From a virus, in the IMG/VR virus record IMGVR_UViG_3300006350_000121, positions 1-26,509 of that record: a stretch of DNA of 26,509 nt; one strand, given 5' to 3'. Position numbers and translations under genes: made by a program. Position 1 is the stretch's first letter. The number at the start of each line of letters is the position of its first letter. The notes beneath the pieces were generated by a model. That model saw nothing but the letters and a program-made list of their open reading frames with translations, had not been told where the DNA came from and did no database searches. This document shows, in pieces, positions 17,657 to 26,509 of this stretch.

Positions 17657-20600
17657 TGAAATTTCTAAGCGATCACTCAGTAGACCTTTCACATTTAATT
17701 GAAAATCAATTTCCTCAATTTGTAAGGGAAGATAATTCTACGTTCATTAAGTTTATAAAAGCATACTATGAGTCACAAGAATTAAAAAATTCACCTCTAG
17801 ATATTGCACAAAATTTAATAGAATATTACAATATTGGTTTTTATAAAAAAGCAGAGTTAATAGAAAATACTCAATTAAATGGTAATATTGCTAGTAGTGC
17901 TACTACAATTAATGTAGATAGTACTGTTGGTTTTCCAGACAAGGGATATATTCAAATTGATGATGAAATAATCTATTATGGATCTAAGACTACAACTTCA
18001 TTTACAGATTGTATACGAGGTACTTCTGCACTTATATTAACTAACATACCATTATCTCAAATTAGTCTTAAAACATCATTAGTTGAGGATCATCTTGATA
18101 ATGCTGTAGTTACAAATATTGCATACGAATTTACATCAGAATTTTTTAGAAGAATTAGATCAGAAATTGCCGTTACAATACCAGAAAATCTTGTATCCGA
18201 ATTAGATTTAGCATCTTTCTTTTCTAGAATTAGAAGTTTTTATGGGTCAAAAGGAAGTTTAAATTCTCATGCAATTCTTTTTAGAATATTATTTAATGAT
18301 AAGAAAATAAAATTTAGAACTAAAACAAGAGGTAGTGGAGCAACTTTAAAAATACCTAACTTTGATGGTGCTATAACTGGTCTTGAGATAACTGCTGGTG
18401 GGTCTGGATACGATTCTAGAACAGATGGTAGTGGTTTGATCAATCCTCCTATAATAGAGGTGTTTGGAAGTGGTACAGGTATCGATGTTGCAAATCCTAC
18501 CGCTCTACTAACAGTTACTAGTATTACTAGTGGATCAATTGATGGGGTAACTATTGTTGACAAAGGAGAAAATTATGTTGGCCCTATTACTGCTTTTGTA
18601 AGAGAAAGAGATTTTGCTGAAGAAGAATTAGTTAGTTCTGTTGCTGGAAATGGTAGTGGTATAGTTGAGAGTTGGGATTTTAATACAGGAGAACTTACAT
18701 TAACCAATATTGTAGGATTTTTTGTTAATGCTGATGAGTTACAATCTGGTAGTGGTGAAAGAGCAAGAGCATTTGTGGATAATTTTGAAATTATCTCTCA
18801 AGATCCAGAAATAGAATTTCCAAAAGATTATCTATTCAGACCATCAACATCAAACTATGGTGGTAAAAAATTAGCTAGATTAGAAGTTATTAAAAAGTTA
18901 TCAAATATATCTGATCCTTCATTAGATGTTATTTCTAACAATAAAACTGTCTCTCCATCATATATTACATTTGTACAGGAACAAGATAGTATATTTGGAG
19001 TATCTAATGTAACTATTGAAAGTAGTCAAGTTGTAAAAATTGATGCTGTTGATAAACCAACATATGAAGCAGATATTGAAATTAATGATGATTTTAATAA
19101 GATATATCTTCCAGCTTCTACTCAATTAGTTAAAGCATTTAATCCTGCTAGTGATACTACAATAACTGTTGATGATGCATCAGGATTTCCTACTACAAAA
19201 GGTCAAGTTTATATTGATGATGTAATTATTGATTATGATGAAAGAACTGTCAATCAATTCTTAGGTTGTGCTGTTGTATCTGGATCTGGTACTAAAGCAG
19301 TTTCTACTGAAGTAGTTGCTTATGGAAGATATAGAACTAGAAAACAATATGCAAGAGGTGAGTTTGTAGGAATAGGTCAAGAAAGATATTATGGAGAAAA
19401 TTTATATAGATCTATAAATGAAGGAACTTCATCTAGCACTGCTGATCCAACTCATATTTTAGGAAGGGTTAAAGTTGGTGATATTGAATGGGAATATATT
19501 GGAAGTTCTAAAGTATCTTATTTCGTTGATGTTTTTGTTGGATTCCCAGAAATTACTTGTACTGGTAATGAAGGTGAATTAACAATAAGAGTTGATAAGG
19601 TAAGAGATATAGCAGTTGGTCAATCAGTTGTTGGTTCGGGTATTGGAATTGGTGCAAAAATTCGTTCTATATCAGGTAAAGAGTTAACATTGTCAATACC
19701 AAACACATCTAAGGTTACTGGTGGATGTATATTCTCTGTTGCACAAGCAAGATTAATGGGATTAGTTGGTGATCTAACTATTGAAAAAACTGGTGCTTTA
19801 TTCAGTCCACAAAAATACTTTTTTGATGATAAAACTTATGAAGATTTTACTGGAACAGAATATACATCATGGAATATTAATAGTGACCATACATTAGATA
19901 CTGACAATGATTTTGTTGGTATTTCACAAATTTATAATTACAAATCACCAAAAGATGAGCATGTTTATGTTTCGTCTTCTGCAATTCCAAGTTATATTTT
20001 TAGTGGATCTGTAAATGCTAAAAATAGAGTTCTTTCAAATATATTTGATGGATATACAAACGCATTTACTTTAACTGGTCTTACCAATCCTATTGAAAAA
20101 GATTTATTTATTTTTAGAAATGCAGTATTACAAGATCCAGCAACAGATTTTGATGTTGTAAATGATGTTCTTACTTTTATAGAAACTCCAAAACAAGGTG
20201 AGCCTGTATATGTAAGATATTTTAATGATACTAATAAAGTTACAAAACTAACATATACACAAACCACTCAAGGTGCTTCAAATTCTACACTTACATTGAA
20301 TGGTTTAGGATCTTTTAATACATCTAATGATTATCTTTTTGTATCTGTAAATGGTGTATTACAAGTTGGAAATTCTATTAGTTATAACAATACTACTAAA
20401 GTAGCTACTTTTACAGATAATGTAAACACTCTTACTACTAAATTAACACCAACCACTGTTTCATATAATCCTTCTAATGGTAATTTAACTCTTACTATTC
20501 TTAATAGTAATTTGACTGTAGGAGATAAAATTAAAATTGCAGATGGTGGAATTACATTTACCTGTGCAAAAGATAGTGATGCAACTACTCATGCATATCC

Positions 20601-23600
20601 AAGATCTACTGACCCTGTAAGCGATCAATGGTTAGAAGTTGAAAGTATTAGTGGTAATGATCATTTGGTTAATGTAGGTGTTTCTAGTGATACATCAACA
20701 CATACATTTGTTTCTGCTGTAACTGATTCTATTACTAGGAGACCAGATAAAGTTGTAGCATATTGGATAAAAAATGCAACTGTCTTAGATACTATTACAT
20801 CTACATCTTCAAAAACTTATACATTACAAAATTCAAGTTCTAATTACACTGCTGCGACTACTGATAATGTAATTGTTGCTATAAATGGTGTAATACAAAA
20901 ACCAACAACTTCATATACAATATCTGGATCTACTTTAACATTTAGTGAAGTAAATTCTGGTACTGCAATTACTGTTATTGATTTAGAAGATGGTAGTGGT
21001 GGAGCAGATATTATAAATGTTGATTTAGGTGGTCTTGCTGGTATTAATCAAGATAAAGATAATTATAAATTACAAAAATTAGTTAAAAGAATACCTTTCC
21101 CTGCAAGTCTTATTAATGATAATGTTTTAAGAACTTCTAAAGCACTTTCACCAACAAAAACATTAAAAGGTATTGGTATTACTATTGATGGTATACAATT
21201 CAATAGTATACAAGGTAATAAGGTAAGATATGGTGCTGTAAAATCAGTTACTATCGGTTCTGGTGGTAATTATGAAGTTCCCTTAGATAAAACTACTTCT
21301 GGTTCTGGTAAATTTTTAAAATCTTCATATCCTAAAGTTACTTTAACTAAAAATGGTGGAGAGACATCGGATATTATAATAACTGAAGATATATTTGATA
21401 TGTCAGCAGGAATTAAAAAAGTTGATATTAATAAGTTTTTAGATCTTACTCCTCTAAGTGGATTTACAATAAAACCAAATGTTGAGGTAATTAACAATAA
21501 TACAACAAATCCATCAGGATTTAGAAAAGCTGTAATAGATGTTGGTTACAAAAATGGTACTATAGATGGATTTATTGTAGTTGATTCTGGAGCTGGTTAT
21601 ACAGAGGCACCAACAATTAAGATAACTGGTGGTGGTAAACTTCCATCAGAAGATTTTTCAATTCCATTTTTTAATACATCTACAAAAGATTTGATTGTAA
21701 CTATGGAAGGTTCGGTAATATCTTCTAAGAGTGCTTCTTCTACAATCACATTAACAACTCCTGCTGGTAGTAAATTTAATGCTAATCCTGTAACAACTGT
21801 TGATAGTGGTTCTAATGGATTAGTAAAAGTATTCGTTGCAAATGGTAAAATTGTAGCAACTCAAGTTATTAATAAAGGTCAAAATTATTTTACCGAACCA
21901 AGTATTAAAATTGTTGGAGTTGGTGTAAATGGTGTACTTAGAGCAAGATTAGACGGTAGTGGTGGAATTAATACAGTAGATATAATAAATGCTGGTAGTG
22001 GATATACAGTTCCACCTGTAATTACTGTTATAAATGATGATACTTTAGCAGTAGCAAGTTCATTATTAAACGAATGGACATTTAATATACCAAATAGATT
22101 TAATACAAAAATAGATGAATTTGGTGGTTATTCTTTTGATTCAAGTGAGGGTGTTAATTTAAAAGTTGCTTCATTTACAACTAGTACATTAGTATTGTCA
22201 GAAGCACCTACAGGTGTGGTTGTTGGAATGGAAGTTACACATCCAGAAATACCAATTGCAACTTTTGTTACTAAAATAGATACATCTAATAAAATAATAT
22301 ATCTTTCTAAATATGGTCTAGATCAAGTTACAAATATAGCATTAAATGGTTCTCTTGTAAGTTTCTTCCAAGGTGATGATAGGTTTAAAGGAACACTTAA
22401 AGCACAAGAAGTTGTTTCTACAAATTTACCTGAGTCTAGATTAAATTTTCAGTATTTACAATTAAAAAATACTACTAAGTTTGAAGATTATTATGGTATT
22501 GTTAAACCAGGCACAACACATACTGCAACTACTGGTACTACATATGATCCTAAAACTGGTATTGTCAAGGTTACTACAACTACTGCTCATGGATTAGCAA
22601 ATGGAGATTATGTTAATTTTGTAGATGGATCATTAAAATTCTCATGTAATTTTAATGGTGCTACTGGTGCTAGTTCCCAAAAGGATTATCCAAGATCTAC
22701 TGATTATGCAAGTGGTAAATATTTAGAAATTTCTAACGTAACTACAAACACATTTGAAGTTACAATTTTAGATGTAATTCCTTCAACTAATATTAATGAA
22801 CATATCTTTGTTTCTGCAACAGCAGATGGTATTATTAGTGCAAAACATTCTAAATTAGTTGGATTCTCTTATGATGGACATCCAATATACTGTAAGTATG
22901 GTTTTACTACTACTTTAGATAATACTTCTGGAATATCAGAACAAACTTCATCATGGAGATTAAAAGGAAATAGATTAAATGGGCCATTGGTTGAAGACTA
23001 CCCATTAGGTTCATTCATAGAAGATTATGAATATGATAAAACATTTGGAACTTTAGATGAGTTTAATGGTAGATTCTGTGTAACTCCAGAATATCCAGAT
23101 GGTGCATATTGTTATTTTATGGTGGATACATTCCCATTTGTAATTGGCCCACAATATTTCTCAGATCCAGATTGTTATAATACTGGACAGAATAGAACAA
23201 ATGATCAAATTCCAAAACACTTTATTAGAGTTAATGATACTGCAAATACATACTTCCCACAAGAAGAAAAAAATATAAACAGATCTATTTTGTTTACTGA
23301 TTATTCTTCTGTAGGTACAATTGATGGTATCTTTATAGAATCTGCTGGTGATAATTATAGAGTTGGTGACAGTATAGTATTTGATGAAGAAGATACTGGT
23401 GGTAGTGGAGCAATTGCTTATGTTAATTCTGTAGATTCACCACCTATTTCAAATATTCAGATTGGAGCAGATGGTATTATTGAATTTACATTTACTGGTA
23501 ATCATCAAATTTCTAAAAATGATGTTATAGATGTAACTTATACAAAACAAACAACAAATACTATAATTAACTTAGATACACTTTCTACAATACCTACTGT

Positions 23601-26509
23601 ATTAAGTGGTAAAAATTTATATAGCGTAGTTTTAGAATCTCATAAAATATATCGATTTAAATTTGGTGCATCTAGACCATACAATTTATCTTTTGATATT
23701 TTAAACTTTAATCCATATTTCCAAAGAGATATTGATTTAGAACCAACTTATTTTGATATAGATCCTACAAAAATTCCAAGTGTTATTTTTGTACATACAT
23801 CTCAAGCAATATTTGAACTTAGAGTAGAAACAGCACCTATTATTGGTAGACATATTGTAAATGAAGTATTATCTCCAAATACATTCACTGTTAAAGATAC
23901 ATCTGTTACAGAAGCTGATACTACAGTAATAGATATTGCTATAAAATCAAAAGGTGCATCAGGTCCTATAAAAACATTAAATTTGGTTGACGGAGGTAGT
24001 GGATATAGAGTATTGCCTGGTGTAAAATCTATTACTTCTACATCTGGAAAAGGAGGTCTTTTACAAGCAACATCAACAACTATTGGTAGTATTAATTCTA
24101 TTAAATTTATTACTTACGGTGATAAATTTTATGGATCTAAGACTGTAAGAAATTATGTAGATCTTCCTGTTACAGTAAAAGTAAAATCTAATTTTGAGAT
24201 TGACACTGTTTCTGTTCTTACATCAGGACAGAATTATTTCTTAAATCCTTTTGTTAGAGTAAATGGTTTAAATGATGCTGCAAATTTACAACCAATATTT
24301 AGTAATGGTGAAGTTGTAGGTATGGAAGTACTTGATGGAGGTAGTGGATTTAGTACAGAACCAACTATACAAGTATTCAGTCAAAATGGTGGTTTTGGAG
24401 CTACATTTTCATCTACACTAAAAAGAAAATCATTGACTGTAGGTGATACTCTTTCTGTTCAAAATAAGAGTACAAGTGCTAAAATTCTTGCTGTAGATAC
24501 TAGATCATCTACAATAGAGTTATTAGTTACATCAGGAAAATTTTTAAAAGATGATGTATTACTTTCTTCTAATGGTAAAACCTATGGTACAGTTGTAGAA
24601 GTTAATACTGCAAAAGCTTATGCTAAATCAAATTCATTTGGACAAATTAAAGAAAAATTTGTTGGAAGTGCTGGATTTATAAGTGATAGTTTCCAAAAAC
24701 TTGGAGATAATCTTTACTATCAAGATTGGTCTTATAGTTTATCAAATGAGAGAAATATTATTGAATGGAAAAAGAATGTTAATGATAATACTCATCCAGC
24801 TGGATTTAAGTTTTTTGGTAAGAATAGATTACATAGTCGAAAATCTATATTAGGTAGATCACAAGATATTGTAAGAAGTGCTGTTACTTTTAAATCTAGT
24901 ATTAGTAGTTTACTAAACGCAGATATACAAGTTCCATTTGAAGGAAAATGTACAAAATCTTATATCTATTTTCATAACTTAGCATCTCCAAATCCATATA
25001 AAGTAAATGATATAGTTTTTGGTGATATAACTGGTAATTTAGGATTAGTTATAGAAGTTGGTGTTGGATATATTATTGTTGAATATCAAAATGGTGAAAT
25101 ACAAATTGGTGAAAATGTAATTAATTATCTTAGAAATGTAACTATTTCAAGTGTTTCTGAAACTTCAAAAGCTTTAATTGCAGTCAATGGTATTTTACAA
25201 TCACCAAGCATTGCTTATCATGTTTCTTCAAATCAATTATTACCTAAGTTTCCAATATTTCCAAACGATGAAATTGTAGGACATTACCTAACCACTCCTT
25301 TCCAAATTATAAAAGGATCTGGTGTTAATGATGTAAATTCAATAAATTTATCTCAAGGTGGTGTAGATTATACTGCTTCTAATCGTGATCATTTATTAGT
25401 TTCTATGAATGGTGTAATTCAGAGAAATACAAATTTAACACTTACCAATGGTGGTAAAACTATTAAGTTTGCTGGTTCAAATCTTGATGGAAATACAATA
25501 GTAGAATTTGTATTAGAACATCCTCAATTACAACCATTAACATTTACTGGAAGTGCTGGAACTGCATTTACTCTTAATGTAACTCCTTCATCTAATTGCA
25601 AATTATTAGTATTTTTTGAAGGTGTTGATCAATCTCATTTATTAACAGATTACACTGTTAGTGGAAATACAATTACTTTCCCATCTTCTGTAAATCCAAC
25701 TGAAATATTTGGATGGCATATTAATGAAACAGTTACTTGTCAAAAAGTTCCTTTACCAAATTTATATTCAAATAAAGCTGCTGGACTTGATAAAGTATGT
25801 AATCAAGCAAATAATATAACATTAGAAATTAATTCAGATAATGTAAAACGTGCAAATGATTTTTATGAAATACAAAAAGAACAACTAGATGGAACTATGT
25901 TCTTATCTGGTAGTCAAGTTTATGGTTTTGGTACTAAATTTAAAACTTCTAATCCAGAAAATTCTACAAGTCATGTAGAAGTTATTAATGATATTTCAAA
26001 CAAAGCAAATAATGTTACATCTACATTTGATCTTAAGATTAATAAGGATCAAGCTTACACACCTGTAGATGGAGTTAACTCATTACAAGTTACAGTCAAT
26101 GGAACTATATTAGGAAAAAATAATAGAACTGTAACTCCTACAACTGCATCTTATGTTGCATCAACAGGTGTAATGACTTTAACAGTTCCCAATCATCAAT
26201 TTGCTACTGGTGATTTTGTTAAGATTGCTGATAATGCAATTACATTTACTTGTACAATGGATAGTAATGCTACTAACCATTCATACCCAAGATCCACAGA
26301 TCCTTTCAGTGGTGAATGGATTGCAGTTACAAAAATTGATGCTAATAATTTTAGTGTTAATGTTGGTAAATCACCTACAAAAAAATTCACTGCAACTGCA
26401 GCAAGTTATGCTACAGGATCAGGACAACTTACACTAACAATTGGTGGTCATGCACTGAAAGCTGGAACTAAAGTTAAAATTGCAACTGACTCACTTAAAT
26501 TTAATGTTA
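17656..26509 (+). CDS. Giant virion structural protein with YHYH domain, truncated by window end
   Basis: The frame is open from the TAATG overlap to the last base, giving more than 2950 residues with no stop. The N-terminus (MKFLSDHSVDLSHLIENQFP, then FIKFIKAYYE) is the type found at the start of large T4-like cyanophage tail proteins. Repeats: a GYIQIDDEIIYYGSK module at about 75-125 and a degenerate copy at about 496-560; many GGSGY..PP motifs; three ITFTC..PRSTDP modules near 945, 1632 and 2834, with a fourth starting at the edge. A YHYH domain lies at about 1735-1850 (VGFSYDGHPIYCKYG, GRFCVTPEYPDGAYCYF). It is likely a long fibre or baseplate arm; exact location in the particle is inferred. 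Confidence 0.88.
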   Translation, partial: MKFLSDHSVDLSHLIENQFPQFVREDNSTFIKFIKAYYESQELKNSPLDIAQNLIEYYNIGFYKKAELIENTQLNGNIASSATTINVDSTVGFPDKGYIQIDDEIIYYGSKTTTSFTDCIRGTSALILTNIPLSQISLKTSLVEDHLDNAVVTNIAYEFTSEFFRRIRSEIAVTIPENLVSELDLASFFSRIRSFYGSKGSLNSHAILFRILFNDKKIKFRTKTRGSGATLKIPNFDGAITGLEITAGGSGYDSRTDGSGLINPPIIEVFGSGTGIDVANPTALLTVTSITSGSIDGVTIVDKGENYVGPITAFVRERDFAEEELVSSVAGNGSGIVESWDFNTGELTLTNIVGFFVNADELQSGSGERARAFVDNFEIISQDPEIEFPKDYLFRPSTSNYGGKKLARLEVIKKLSNISDPSLDVISNNKTVSPSYITFVQEQDSIFGVSNVTIESSQVVKIDAVDKPTYEADIEINDDFNKIYLPASTQLVKAFNPASDTTITVDDASGFPTTKGQVYIDDVIIDYDERTVNQFLGCAVVSGSGTKAVSTEVVAYGRYRTRKQYARGEFVGIGQERYYGENLYRSINEGTSSSTADPTHILGRVKVGDIEWEYIGSSKVSYFVDVFVGFPEITCTGNEGELTIRVDKVRDIAVGQSVVGSGIGIGAKIRSISGKELTLSIPNTSKVTGGCIFSVAQARLMGLVGDLTIEKTGALFSPQKYFFDDKTYEDFTGTEYTSWNINSDHTLDTDNDFVGISQIYNYKSPKDEHVYVSSSAIPSYIFSGSVNAKNRVLSNIFDGYTNAFTLTGLTNPIEKDLFIFRNAVLQDPATDFDVVNDVLTFIETPKQGEPVYVRYFNDTNKVTKLTYTQTTQGASNSTLTLNGLGSFNTSNDYLFVSVNGVLQVGNSISYNNTTKVATFTDNVNTLTTKLTPTTVSYNPSNGNLTLTILNSNLTVGDKIKIADGGITFTCAKDSDATTHAYPRSTDPVSDQWLEVESISGNDHLVNVGVSSDTSTHTFVSAVTDSITRRPDKVVAYWIKNATVLDTITSTSSKTYTLQNSSSNYTAATTDNVIVAINGVIQKPTTSYTISGSTLTFSEVNSGTAITVIDLEDGSGGADIINVDLGGLAGINQDKDNYKLQKLVKRIPFPASLINDNVLRTSKALSPTKTLKGIGITIDGIQFNSIQGNKVRYGAVKSVTIGSGGNYEVPLDKTTSGSGKFLKSSYPKVTLTKNGGETSDIIITEDIFDMSAGIKKVDINKFLDLTPLSGFTIKPNVEVINNNTTNPSGFRKAVIDVGYKNGTIDGFIVVDSGAGYTEAPTIKITGGGKLPSEDFSIPFFNTSTKDLIVTMEGSVISSKSASSTITLTTPAGSKFNANPVTTVDSGSNGLVKVFVANGKIVATQVINKGQNYFTEPSIKIVGVGVNGVLRARLDGSGGINTVDIINAGSGYTVPPVITVINDDTLAVASSLLNEWTFNIPNRFNTKIDEFGGYSFDSSEGVNLKVASFTTSTLVLSEAPTGVVVGMEVTHPEIPIATFVTKIDTSNKIIYLSKYGLDQVTNIALNGSLVSFFQGDDRFKGTLKAQEVVSTNLPESRLNFQYLQLKNTTKFEDYYGIVKPGTTHTATTGTTYDPKTGIVKVTTTTAHGLANGDYVNFVDGSLKFSCNFNGATGASSQKDYPRSTDYASGKYLEISNVTTNTFEVTILDVIPSTNINEHIFVSATADGIISAKHSKLVGFSYDGHPIYCKYGFTTTLDNTSGISEQTSSWRLKGNRLNGPLVEDYPLGSFIEDYEYDKTFGTLDEFNGRFCVTPEYPDGAYCYFMVDTFPFVIGPQYFSDPDCYNTGQNRTNDQIPKHFIRVNDTANTYFPQEEKNINRSILFTDYSSVGTIDGIFIESAGDNYRVGDSIVFDEEDTGGSGAIAYVNSVDSPPISNIQIGADGIIEFTFTGNHQISKNDVIDVTYTKQTTNTIINLDTLSTIPTVLSGKNLYSVVLESHKIYRFKFGASRPYNLSFDILNFNPYFQRDIDLEPTYFDIDPTKIPSVIFVHTSQAIFELRVETAPIIGRHIVNEVLSPNTFTVKDTSVTEADTTVIDIAIKSKGASGPIKTLNLVDGGSGYRVLPGVKSITSTSGKGGLLQATSTTIGSINSIKFITYGDKFYGSKTVRNYVDLPVTVKVKSNFEIDTVSVLTSGQNYFLNPFVRVNGLNDAANLQPIFSNGEVVGMEVLDGGSGFSTEPTIQVFSQNGGFGATFSSTLKRKSLTVGDTLSVQNKSTSAKILAVDTRSSTIELLVTSGKFLKDDVLLSSNGKTYGTVVEVNTAKAYAKSNSFGQIKEKFVGSAGFISDSFQKLGDNLYYQDWSYSLSNERNIIEWKKNVNDNTHPAGFKFFGKNRLHSRKSILGRSQDIVRSAVTFKSSISSLLNADIQVPFEGKCTKSYIYFHNLASPNPYKVNDIVFGDITGNLGLVIEVGVGYIIVEYQNGEIQIGENVINYLRNVTISSVSETSKALIAVNGILQSPSIAYHVSSNQLLPKFPIFPNDEIVGHYLTTPFQIIKGSGVNDVNSINLSQGGVDYTASNRDHLLVSMNGVIQRNTNLTLTNGGKTIKFAGSNLDGNTIVEFVLEHPQLQPLTFTGSAGTAFTLNVTPSSNCKLLVFFEGVDQSHLLTDYTVSGNTITFPSSVNPTEIFGWHINETVTCQKVPLPNLYSNKAAGLDKVCNQANNITLEINSDNVKRANDFYEIQKEQLDGTMFLSGSQVYGFGTKFKTSNPENSTSHVEVINDISNKANNVTSTFDLKINKDQAYTPVDGVNSLQVTVNGTILGKNNRTVTPTTASYVASTGVMTLTVPNHQFATGDFVKIADNAITFTCTMDSNATNHSYPRSTDPFSGEWIAVTKIDANNFSVNVGKSPTKKFTATAASYATGSGQLTLTIGGHALKAGTKVKIATDSLKFNV

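Noticed and set aside
18774-18784. E. coli-type DnaA box (TGTGGATAA)
   Set aside because: A single hit within the giant structural gene, expected by chance in AT-rich DNA.
1-26509. CRISPR array, insertion sequence or integrase
   Set aside because: No regularly spaced identical repeats with unique spacers and no transposase or integrase motif were seen. The 62-bp repeats are too few, with too short a unit.

Overview
The window looks like part of a T4-like (myovirus) cyanophage genome, most likely from a phage of marine picocyanobacteria. Evidence: a recognisable baseplate block (gp25-like and gp6-like proteins, a candidate PAAR-like spike tip), a SET-domain gene inside that block, a giant structural protein with a YHYH domain and repeats familiar from marine T4-like phages, low GC by eye, and dense small genes joined by stop/start overlaps. 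Every convincing gene is on the + strand. The host assignment is inference from gene content, not a database match.

Left half (1 to about 9470) is a block of small accessory, probably early, genes in short transcription units. Most units open with the same layout: a GTGKCACA box, often just after the last stop codon, then a hairpin or terminator in some cases, a TATAATAGC -10 box, and an A-rich leader usually without a Shine-Dalgarno site. Larger products here are an SF2 DEAD-like helicase related to UvsW (1361-2638) and a protein joining a GIY-YIG-like nuclease domain to a ParB-like motif (4198-5439). The rest are mostly proteins of 25-190 residues, some resembling small families I recall from cyanophages. 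A possible structured small RNA lies at 245-324.

The oddest stretch is 5660-6290. It has eight copies of ATTATTAAC, most continuing as CATATATG, three of them spaced exactly 62 bp apart. Among them sit an inverted pair of TTTTCCACA (the DnaA-box form I recall for cyanobacteria) and a consensus TTGACA-17-TATAAT promoter. It could be a replication origin, a repressor array, or a set of tandem micro-ORFs; the sequence alone does not decide.

A very GC-rich terminator (9426-9467) closes the small-gene block. After a spacer and an AbrB-like DNA-binding protein (9689-9871), the virion block begins: a 1329-residue structural protein, a cysteine-rich PAAR-like candidate, three small cyanophage-type genes, a SET-domain protein, gp25, gp6, and a giant tail or baseplate-associated protein that runs off the right end (more than 2950 residues in the window). 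From about 15.2 kb rightwards the DNA becomes more AT-rich and poor in CpG by eye, suggesting a different history from the 9.9-14.3 kb segment.
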